From a virus, in IMG/VR virus record IMGVR_UViG_3300009079_000081, positions 1-29,713 of that record: a stretch of 29,713 bases of DNA, one strand, 5' to 3'. The position numbers and the translations under genes are program-made. The notes beneath the pieces were generated by a model. The model was not told the DNA's origin, ran no database searches, and saw only the letters and a list, made by a program, of their open reading frames with translations. Positions within the stretch are counted from its first letter, which is position 1, and every line of letters begins with the position of its first letter. Shown here piece by piece: positions 7,555 through 15,300 of this stretch.

Positions 7555-8181
7555 ATGAATTTACTTATAACATTAACAAGCGCAGGCCTCAACTCAGGAC
7601 CATTTAATCTGTATTCAAATGTAGATGGTTACCAAGCAGCATTTGAATCTGATGTACCTAAACAAGATTTATTAGATGGATATGTGTCCATTCTAGTTCC
7701 TGATGGTACTACATTGGTTAGAGTTCAATCTGATAATAATTTATGTACTAACTACATAGATTTATCTACAGCTGGAACTACAACCACCACTACAACAATA
7801 GGAGCTACTTATTGTGTAAACTGGACAGCAGCAAATCTAGATAATATAAAAATGTCTACTCAAGGTTATATTGATTTCTCAGCAATACTAGCTGGAAGAA
7901 CTATATTGCCTACAAGTTGTGAAGGAAACATAATTGGATATACAGTTTCTGGTGTTGGGACATTTATTTGTTCTATCCCTATGGATTTTAGTGTATCACC
8001 TCTTGCAACATGGGATACAGATTTACTTCCTGCAGTTACAGACACAGTATTAAATTCTTTAATATACACTGTTTATGTAGAATTTACTGATTCAAGTTAT
8101 TATGAAATAATTAATGGTCAAACAAATGCTGTTGTAATTCCAGGACAACTGACTTCAGAATATAATGATTGTCCAATTTAA
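7555..8181 (+). CDS. Array adhesin 3: GPFNLYS domain, Thr linker, unique beta domain
   Basis: This 208-residue protein has the shared N-terminal domain at residues 1-72 (NLLITLTSAGLNSGPFNLYS, GYVSILVPDGTTLVRV, LCTNYIDL). A six-Thr linker (75-80) follows, then a C-terminal domain of about 125 residues, starting YCVNWTAANLDN and ending EYNDCPI, unlike those of its neighbours. The GPFNLYS coding DNA (7597-7621) differs by one base in 25 from that of the adhesin at 5980, and the Thr-linker DNA shares an exact 20-mer with the adhesin at 5523. Anchor and linker are thus conserved at DNA level while the outer domain differs. I do not recognise the outer domain; a receptor-binding role is inferred from the array. 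Confidence 0.7.
   Translation: MNLLITLTSAGLNSGPFNLYSNVDGYQAAFESDVPKQDLLDGYVSILVPDGTTLVRVQSDNNLCTNYIDLSTAGTTTTTTTIGATYCVNWTAANLDNIKMSTQGYIDFSAILAGRTILPTSCEGNIIGYTVSGVGTFICSIPMDFSVSPLATWDTDLLPAVTDTVLNSLIYTVYVEFTDSSYYEIINGQTNAVVIPGQLTSEYNDCPI
7777..7796 (+). repeat. Thr-linker direct repeat, copy 2
   Basis: The exact 20-mer also present at 5751-5770, about 2 kb upstream, in the same place relative to the anchor domain of its gene. Confidence 0.8.
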
Positions 8182-8193
8182 AATAAAACCAAA
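8182..8193 (+). repeat. Intercistronic 12-mer AATAAAACCAAA, copy 3
   Basis: Exact copy. Its last A is the A of the ATG at 8193, so distance to the start codon varies between copies (0 to 5 bases). That argues against a fixed ribosome-binding role. Confidence 0.75.
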
Positions 8194-8753
8194 TGACAAT
8201 ATTCTTACAATTAACAACCGCTGGATCTGATTCAGGTCCATTCAATCTTTATTCTGATTTAGATGGATATACAATTCCATTTGAAACAGATGTGTTTAAA
8301 TCTTCATTAGAAGTAGGTTATACAACAGATGCACCAGATGGTACACAAACTGTAAAAGTTGTATCTACAGGAGCGTGTATAAATTCTACATATATAACAC
8401 TAGCAATACCAGATTGTACATTAGCTGGATATGTAGAAGAGATAACTACAACCACTACCACTACTATAGCTTGTGAATGTTTTCAAATACAAGCAAATAT
8501 TAGTCAATTAGATTTAGATGATGCTACTGGAAATACTAATCCTGTAAACAATAATGTAATTAGTTTGATATATTTAGATTGTAATGGTATATTTTCAGTT
8601 CAGAATTACACAGTAGCTGGTACAAATATTATTTATCCATCTGGATGTACAAATGATTCATTGAACATATTAAACTTTAGATATTTCAAAAATGATGTAG
8701 AAATAACATCTGTTGTTTCAACAGCATCTTTGTCTAGTTTTTGTTGTATATAA
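8193..8753 (+). CDS. Array adhesin 4: GPFNLYS domain, Thr linker, Cys-rich C-terminal domain
   Basis: This 186-residue protein is the last of the array. Residues 1-73 are the shared anchor (SGPFNLYSDLDGY, APDGTQTVKV, TGACINSTYI). The linker at 85-91 is seven Thr, followed by a Cys-rich domain beginning CECFQIQANI, with LIYLDCNG in the middle and SSFCCI at the end. The YLDCNG element resembles the YINCSG and YTNCSG elements of the array protein at 5523 and the muzzle tail, so this may be a diverged member of the same outer-domain type. A terminator region follows, so it is the last gene of the fibre transcript. A receptor-binding role is inferred from context. Confidence 0.7.
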   Translation: MTIFLQLTTAGSDSGPFNLYSDLDGYTIPFETDVFKSSLEVGYTTDAPDGTQTVKVVSTGACINSTYITLAIPDCTLAGYVEEITTTTTTTIACECFQIQANISQLDLDDATGNTNPVNNNVISLIYLDCNGIFSVQNYTVAGTNIIYPSGCTNDSLNILNFRYFKNDVEITSVVSTASLSSFCCI

Positions 8754-8780
8754 TATAATTACTACAATACTAATATAAAA

Positions 8781-8812
8781 AAAATCTGAGTTTGTTGGTT
8801 TTCTTAGATTTT
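8781..8812 (+). other. A/T-rich hairpin directly before the terminator
   Basis: AAAATCTGAG (8781-8790) pairs with CTTAGATTTT (8803-8812), with one G-U pair and a 12-base loop. It ends one base before the terminator stem below. With A-runs on its left and T on its right it could be a weaker bidirectional or accessory terminator. Confidence 0.5.
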
Positions 8813-8845
8813 CTCCTCAAGATATTCTTGGGGAGTTTTTGTTTT
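8813..8845 (+). terminator. Strong intrinsic terminator at end of fibre/adhesin module
   Basis: CTCCTCAAGA (8813-8822) pairs with TCTTGGGGAG (8826-8835), ten pairs with one G-U, across a three-base loop. It is followed by TTTTTGTTTT. It separates the fibre/adhesin genes from the neck operon. Confidence 0.88.
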
Positions 8846-8889
8846 ATAACTATTTTGATTATAAAGAATAACCTATTTAGTTAAATTTA

Positions 8890-8921
8890 TTTGCATAGTA
8901 AGAAAACTATTTTTATCTTTA
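8890..8921 (+). promoter_or_regulatory. Probable Bacteroidetes-type promoter for the neck operon
   Basis: TTTG (8890-8893), then 20 bases, then TATCTTTA (8914-8921). This is one base off the Bacteroidetes -7 consensus TAnnTTTG at near-standard spacing. It lies between the terminator ending at 8845 and the ATG at 8950, where a promoter is needed. The rest of this gap (8846-8949) is plain AT-rich DNA without a gene. Confidence 0.45.
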
Positions 8922-8949
8922 CCCTAATTTTAAGTAAACTAAACTAAAT

Positions 8950-10182
8950 ATGACTGAGAATCAAGATTTATTATTCAAGTTAGAAGAGTTGTTGAAGCAA
9001 AAGAAAAGTAAAAAGTTCTATGCAGAGAGATTAGGAATAAGTGAAAATGAAGTGAATGAACTTCTTAAAGAACTTAGAGAGAAAGATGATAGTGAAGCAA
9101 CTATATTGCTATCTAAAACTCAGAATATAGAAGAATGCAGAAAGGTAAATGTTGAGAAGGGTACAATAGAAAGTGTTATTACTAGTGACTTTGATCCAAA
9201 GGATGACATTGAACTAGCAGCATTACACAAAATAAATTTAGATAAATACATCATTACCAACTACTGGTCTAAGATGTTACCAAGTGGGAAGTTTACTTCT
9301 TCTGTCTTTAGTAAAAAGAAACAACCACAAGATTACTCTCCTGAAGACTTTGCTAAGTTTTTAGAAAACTACAAACCAAACAATATAGCTGTTGTTAAAC
9401 CAGAAACAAATATTACTAAGGAACATGTAGATGTAGAGATATCTATTTCTGATTTCCATTTAGCTAAGAAACATGTAGATGGAGATAATGATCCTGGAAG
9501 TAGAGCATTAAGATATTTTAATGTAGCACAATCTTTGATACTGAAAGTGAGAGCTAATTACAATATAGACACTGTTATCCTTCCTATATCGAATGATTTC
9601 TTCCACACTGATAACTATCAACATCAAACTACAAATGGTACTCCACAGGACACTATAGTAGATTATGCAGATGAATATGAATTAGGCTTTGCAGTTCTTG
9701 TAGATACAATCAATATGTTGAGACAGAATGCAAATGATGTAAAGGTAATACTTGTACAGGGTAATCATGACAGAACTAAATCATTCTACCTAGCACACGC
9801 ACTAGATGTGTATTTCACAGACCATTTTGATGTAGAGTTTGATAGATCACACAGTACAATAAAAGGACTTACAGTTGGTAATACATTCATAGGATGGCAC
9901 CATGGTAATTGTAAACTAGATGATCTTCCATTATTGTTTGCTACACATACTAAATTTAGTCATCAGTTTGGAGATGCTAATTACAGAGAGATACACACAG
10001 GTGATAAACATCACTACATGGCAAAAGAACTCAAAGGAGTTAGAATACAACAAATGCCTAGCTTATCAGGAACAGATAGATGGCACCTAGATAATAACTT
10101 CGTACACTCAGTACGAGCAGCTCTTGCTCTAGTTTATGATAGAAAGCTAGGAAAGATAGCAGAGTTTGAAACACGAATATAA
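8950..10182 (+). CDS. HTH plus calcineurin-like metallophosphoesterase protein
   Basis: This 410-residue protein has a helix-turn-helix-like segment at about residues 20-42 (KKFYAERLGISENEVNELLK), then a spacer, then a metallophosphoesterase domain from about 160 to the end. Metal-site motifs appear in order: SDFH (D168, H170), SNDFFH (D216, in place of the usual GD), GNHD (271-274), HHG (317-319) and GDKHH (351-355, in place of GHxH). The family includes SbcD/Mre11-type nucleases and other phosphodiesterases, so a DNA-end or nucleotide phosphoesterase is likely; the substrate cannot be told. It opens the neck operon right after the probable promoter. It could act in virion maturation, DNA-end trimming or anti-defence. 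The next gene starts two bases later. Confidence 0.78.
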   Translation: MTENQDLLFKLEELLKQKKSKKFYAERLGISENEVNELLKELREKDDSEATILLSKTQNIEECRKVNVEKGTIESVITSDFDPKDDIELAALHKINLDKYIITNYWSKMLPSGKFTSSVFSKKKQPQDYSPEDFAKFLENYKPNNIAVVKPETNITKEHVDVEISISDFHLAKKHVDGDNDPGSRALRYFNVAQSLILKVRANYNIDTVILPISNDFFHTDNYQHQTTNGTPQDTIVDYADEYELGFAVLVDTINMLRQNANDVKVILVQGNHDRTKSFYLAHALDVYFTDHFDVEFDRSHSTIKGLTVGNTFIGWHHGNCKLDDLPLLFATHTKFSHQFGDANYREIHTGDKHHYMAKELKGVRIQQMPSLSGTDRWHLDNNFVHSVRAALALVYDRKLGKIAEFETRI

Positions 10183-10184
10183 CT

Positions 10185-10913
10185 ATGTCAACATTACGGA
10201 AATTAGTATCAGATGTTAGAAGTGTCCATAAGATACTTTCTACAGATAGTCTTATCACAGATAGAGCAATTGCATCTGAGATAAGAAACAATGCTTTATT
10301 GCTTATTAAGCGTGAGACAAATCTTAGAAAGCTATGGGCTACAGATACATTGTTTACAACAATTCCTTGTTTGGAAATGTGTGAAGTGTCTATATCTGAA
10401 TGTTGTGACTATGTGGATCCTTGTTCTGTTGCAAGAACTACATTTAAACTCCCACGTATATCTGAAGGAAACTATCAGTATGTGATACAGGGAGTTTATT
10501 CTATTAATGCAATGAGTGGAAAAGGAAGAAAGCTAAAAGAAATAACTGTCAATAGATATATAAACTTACTTAAACTTCCTGTAATCAAGAAAGAAGAATA
10601 CTTCTGGATATCTAATGGATATTTATATGTAAGTAATCCACTTCTTAAAGCAATTAGATTTGTAGCTTTATTTGAAGAAGATGTAACTAATGAAATCATG
10701 TATCCAGAATGTGGATGTGGAACTCCTAATTACACACTGGAACAATTGTGTCAAAATCCTTTAGATAAAGAGTTTGCTCTTCCTGGATACTTAGAACAAC
10801 AAGTGTTAGAATTAACATCCAAGAAACTTCTATCTACTTACTTCCAAATTAAAACAGATGTAAGTCAAGAAGGAATAGATGGACAAGCTCCAAATTCAAA
10901 ATCAACTAATTAA
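10185..10913 (+). CDS. crAss-like neck/ring structural protein
   Basis: This 242-residue protein has an N-terminal helical part (residues 1-50, STLRKLVSDVRSVHKILSTD), a Cys-containing middle (PCLEMCEVSISECCDYVDPC) and a beta region ending NGYLYVSNPLLKAIRFVALFE. A Cys pair in ECGCG follows, then a helical end with YLEQQVLELTSKKLLSTYFQ. From memory this matches a conserved protein of crAss-like phages encoded a few genes before the muzzle, in the set that forms the stacked rings below the portal. Its stop overlaps the next start (TAATG, 10911-10915), so the two are probably made in step. I cannot say which ring it forms, and I see no enzymatic motif. Confidence 0.6.
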   Translation: MSTLRKLVSDVRSVHKILSTDSLITDRAIASEIRNNALLLIKRETNLRKLWATDTLFTTIPCLEMCEVSISECCDYVDPCSVARTTFKLPRISEGNYQYVIQGVYSINAMSGKGRKLKEITVNRYINLLKLPVIKKEEYFWISNGYLYVSNPLLKAIRFVALFEEDVTNEIMYPECGCGTPNYTLEQLCQNPLDKEFALPGYLEQQVLELTSKKLLSTYFQIKTDVSQEGIDGQAPNSKSTN

Positions 10914-11392
10914 TGAGTAGAGTTAAAGTGGACTGGAGATCTTCTAGTAAGGATAATTATAATTTATTTTGTAAGAATCATCCATCTATTAAACTTACAT
11001 ACGATGAATGGAGAAACATTATATATACATATAATGAACTATTCAAAGAATACATATTAGAGACTGGAGAGAAAGCAAAACTACCTTATGGTTTTGGAGA
11101 GTTCTCTATCAACAAGAAGAAGAGAAGGAAGATGAAGCAAGCTGATGGAAAAGAGTTTGTTAACTTACCCATCGACTGGCAGAAAACTAAAGAGAAAGGA
11201 AAGGTTATCTATAACTTTAACTATCACACAGAAGGATACTTTTTTGGTTGGATGTGGTTTAAACCCACAGCACGTTTCAAGAACTCTGACCTCTGGTACT
11301 TCAAACCTTCTAGACTCACATCAAGACTACTATCACATTACTTAAAGACCAACGACAAGTACCAACATATTTACCAAGAATGGAAAAAATAA
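10913..11392 (+). CDS. Conserved small crAss-like neck-region protein
   Basis: This 159-residue basic protein contains FCKNHPSIKLTYDEWRNIIY, LETGEKAKLPYGFGEFSINK, a KKKRRKMK cluster, NFNYHTEGYFFGWMW and WYFKPSRLTSRLLSHYLK. From memory, these blocks recur in a strongly conserved core gene of crAss-like phages located in the neck/tail cluster. The aromatic and basic make-up suggests packing against other tail proteins or DNA. It starts within the previous stop codon (TAATG) and ends six bases before the next ATG, so it sits inside a tightly packed operon. No catalytic motif is seen. Its exact role (ring subunit, assembly factor or connector) is not known to me. Confidence 0.62.
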   Translation: MSRVKVDWRSSSKDNYNLFCKNHPSIKLTYDEWRNIIYTYNELFKEYILETGEKAKLPYGFGEFSINKKKRRKMKQADGKEFVNLPIDWQKTKEKGKVIYNFNYHTEGYFFGWMWFKPTARFKNSDLWYFKPSRLTSRLLSHYLKTNDKYQHIYQEWKK

Positions 11393-11398
11393 TGAACT

Positions 11399-12358
11399 AT
11401 GTCATACTATTATAAATATGCTTTCGTAAGCCCAGAACCTGTTTACTCAACTGTTAAAGAAGAGCTTAAGAGCTATTTTGATACAGGTGCTGTGGATGAT
11501 CTTTTATTTCCTACCTATTTAGATAAAGCTCTAAAGAAGTTAGGAAGAACAACTTATGTGATCACTGATGAGATTCTTTTTGTAGAAGACTTTCAAGCTA
11601 GACTTCCTGATAACTTTTATGCTGTTAGAGAAGCATGGATGACTACAGAAGTGGCTAACTATCCATATCAATCAGCTAACTCATTCTATTCACAAGCAGC
11701 TTCTGAAACAACAATACAAGTTTCTCCTGTAACTTCTGGTGGTGCTCCTTGTACAAATCTTGAATGCACAACAGGATGTCCTGCGTGTATGCCTGTATTA
11801 ATACAAGCTGTTTACAAGACAAATAATAGTGTAGCTAGAGGATTTACTCACAACTACCTACTTAAGCCTGGAAACATATCTGCAAGAAAGAATTGTGATG
11901 TAGAATATACAAACAACTGGGACTTCCAAGCACAACCTATTCCTGTAAACAATTTTACTCCTGGTTCTGCTAGTATTGATAGCTTTGACATTAGAGACAA
12001 TAAATTTGTAACTAATTTTAGAAATGGTGTTGTACATTTAATATTCTATGCTACAGAGTATGATGAGATAGGAAATCAATTGATTCCTGACAATTATCGT
12101 ATCAGAGAATATGTAGAAGCATTCCTTAAGTTTAAAGTGTTTGAAACTCTTACTAATCAAACTGTTGATGAAACATTCAATCAATTGCAACAGAAATTGA
12201 TGTATCACAAACAAGCTTATGAAGAATCTTTCATCATGGCAAGTATAGAAGTTAAGAAACAAACTGGCTGGGAGAAACAACGAAGAATCAAAAATGACTT
12301 AAATAGATTTAATATGTACGAACTTCCTACTAGTAGATATGGTAGAAGACGTAACTAA
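11399..12358 (+). CDS. crAss-like tail tubular/portal-adaptor ring protein
   Basis: This 319-residue protein opens with FVSPEPVYSTVKEELKSYFD, LFPTYLDKALKKLGRTTYVI and FQARLPDNFYAVREAWMT, the signature I associate with the tail-tubular or ring protein encoded just before the muzzle in crAss-like phages. By position it is analogous to P22 gp4 and T7 gp11 adaptors, which ring the portal. A Cys-rich insertion (CTNLECTTGCPACMP) lies at about residues 117-131, and a helical tail (YVEAFLKFKVFETL, QQKLMYHKQAYEESF) ends the protein, as in adaptor proteins. It is followed after 13 bases by the muzzle gene, so stoichiometric co-expression is likely. The assignment to the adaptor position is an inference from order and memory. 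Confidence 0.68.
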   Translation: MSYYYKYAFVSPEPVYSTVKEELKSYFDTGAVDDLLFPTYLDKALKKLGRTTYVITDEILFVEDFQARLPDNFYAVREAWMTTEVANYPYQSANSFYSQAASETTIQVSPVTSGGAPCTNLECTTGCPACMPVLIQAVYKTNNSVARGFTHNYLLKPGNISARKNCDVEYTNNWDFQAQPIPVNNFTPGSASIDSFDIRDNKFVTNFRNGVVHLIFYATEYDEIGNQLIPDNYRIREYVEAFLKFKVFETLTNQTVDETFNQLQQKLMYHKQAYEESFIMASIEVKKQTGWEKQRRIKNDLNRFNMYELPTSRYGRRRN

Positions 12359-12371
12359 TTAAAATATTATT

Positions 12372-15300
12372 ATGGCTGAAGAACAATCACAAGGAAATAT
12401 AAAACAAGAACTTAATAGTGCTAACATAGGGCTAAACCTTGATAACACATTAAATCAAATTAAACAGGGCACGCTAACGTATGCTCTGAATGCTGCTGTT
12501 GAAAACTTTGATTCTTCTTCTGTTAACTATCAGAATGAACAAGGTAATGAACTGTGTGTTACATTTCCTAAAGAATATGTATTGATAGGAACGCATTTTA
12601 TTAATGAACAAAGTAAACATATATTCTTCATCACCAATCCTAATACAGGAGATAGTGAGATAGGATATATGGATAACAATGATTGTATCTATCGTCCATT
12701 AGTTAATGCAATATGTCTTAACTTCAATGTTGATCATCCTATTCATAAAGCTGTACATAAAATTACAAATTGTACAACAGAGATATATTGGACAGATGGA
12801 TTCAATCCTAGAAGATATTTAGATATAAATGATATACCATATATATTAAGAAGTGGATCTGCACTTTGTGATCCTCTTTTTTCAGATCAATTAGATTGTA
12901 ACCAATTAAAGCTACAACCTAATTTTAATATTCCAAACCTTGCTATTGCAGATGTTACTACAGGAGGATCTCTTCTTGCTGGTACATATCAATTTGCAGT
13001 GCAGTATTCTGATGCTGTAGGTAATCCTTTCACTTCTTATTATTCTATTACCAATCCTACACCAATTGCTGATCCACAAATTGCAACAGTTAACTTTAAC
13101 TATGTTGTAGGAAAGTCTGTAGTTGTTGCTGTAGATAACTTAGATTCATCTGGACAGTTTCAATATTTCAACCTAGCTGTTATCAAAACAGTTAATGCAA
13201 TTACATCTGTAGAATTGATTGGAACATATTTTATAGATAACACATCTTTAAATATAACTTACACAGGACAGATAGTTGATGACATTCGTTTATCAATGAA
13301 TGATATATTTGAGAAGTTTCCATATTATGATGTAGCAGAAGATTTAACAGCTGTGCAGGATGTTCTTGTATGGGATGGACTTGCGTCTATAGATAGAATT
13401 AATTATCAATCTATAGCTTCACAAATAAATTTGTTATGGGAAACATATGCAATTCCTCCAAATGAAAACTACGCAAATGAATTAAATGCTACAAACCTTA
13501 GAGGATATTTACGTGATGAGGTGTATGCATTTGAAATTGTATTCTTATTAAAGAATGGAAAACAAACAGATGGCTTCCATATTCCTGGTAGAATATTAAC
13601 TACACAAGAACAGTTTCTTCCAGAAATCCCTGATACAAATAATGATTTTATAGGAACACCTGCAAGAATAGATGATGAAACAGGAATTGGATATAGTCCT
13701 TATTGGAAGATATATAATACAGCTTCTGTCATTGATGTTGCTCAAGGAGATTCTATTGGAAATGCAACTCCTTATGAATATGGAAACTTTGCATATTGGG
13801 AGTCAACAGAAGAGTATCCATGTAATAAAGATCTTTGGGGAGACTTAGCTGGTCAAAATATAAGACATCACAAGTTTCCTGATGTATTAGTATCTCCTAT
13901 TACAAAACCAGTTATAGAGTATGATTCTTCAAAAGGTTTAGCTGGTCTAGCTGTACAAAATGATTATGTATATCCAATAGGAGTTAGATTAGATACTGCG
14001 CAAGTTAGTAATTTAATACAGACATCATCATTAACAGATGATCAGAAAGCTGATATAGTAGGATACAAAATAGTAAGAGGAGATAGAGGAACAAATAAAT
14101 CTATTGTAGCAAAAGGTATATTACGTAACGTAGGAGAATATAAAAGAGAAGAACAATCTTTTTACTTTCCTAACTATCCATATAACGATCTTAATGAAGA
14201 TGTATTTCTTAATGCAACTAATAATGCTTGGTCTAATGAAACAACTCCTTGGTTAGTTACTTGTAATAGTATAGATCCTACATTAGGATATGCAAAAGTT
14301 TCCTATACAGATCCAAATACAAATAGAGAGAATACATGGAATGTAAAATTAAATGAAACTGTAGAGTTTTGTTCAGCAACTAGGCCAATTACTGTTTTAG
14401 GAGTTTGTAACATTGGTCCAGGAAATTATGATGTTTGGTACGCAACAGGTTGTTTAGGATGTAGAGGATATAACATATTCTGGGATGATCCCTTCACTAT
14501 AGATAATTCAACAGTTAATCATAGACAAGATTATTTAGATGGAACTGGAGTACTTGATCTTAATAGTGGAGGTTGTGATACTACATATGCAACTGTTGAA
14601 CAAGGATTTGGAATTGACAGTGATTGTTCAAATGGCTTTTGGGATGGATTGTGTAAATGTAATTCTTGGGGTTCATTTGGTCTTGAAGCTATTTATTTAA
14701 CTACTGCAGTTGATCAAGATGAAGCTCAAATTCTTCCTAATGTAGGAAGAAGATCTAAATTAAATTGTAAGGTGCCAACACCTTTAAGTCCTATTAGCAG
14801 TAATACAGAACTTAGCAAAAGACAAATATTTAATTCTCCAGAAACTTCTTTTGGTCAACCGTTCTTAGGAGACATTCTTAAACTAGAGAATGTAATGTAT
14901 GGTAAAGGATACGCACATTTTGTACAGGTAAAGAGTAATGCTAAGTATAGACTACTTACAAAAGAAGCGCAAGAAGATGCTTTAGAAAGCTCTAATAAAT
15001 TAGGAAGTATTACAGATCCATTTAATGCTACTGCTATGTTTACAGCATACCAAGCATATTTACAAATATATATAAATGGTATAACTAGAAGGAACTATGC
15101 ATATTCATTTAACTCTACAGCTAGTTATGATTACAATGCAGATATTACTAATAGTGGAAACAAACAAAGAACATTAGATATTAAAAGATATTTAATTCCA
15201 GGAGTACAAAATGTAGGAGATGATTTTAATATTAATAACTATCAACGAGAATCTTCTGTTTATTTAAGAACAGATGAAAATAAAACTGGATTACCATTTC

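Noticed and set aside
1662-8753. Diversity-generating retroelement acting on the fibre or collar genes
   Set aside because: No reverse transcriptase, and I saw no template/variable repeat pair differing at adenines; the repeats seen are anchor and linker duplications.
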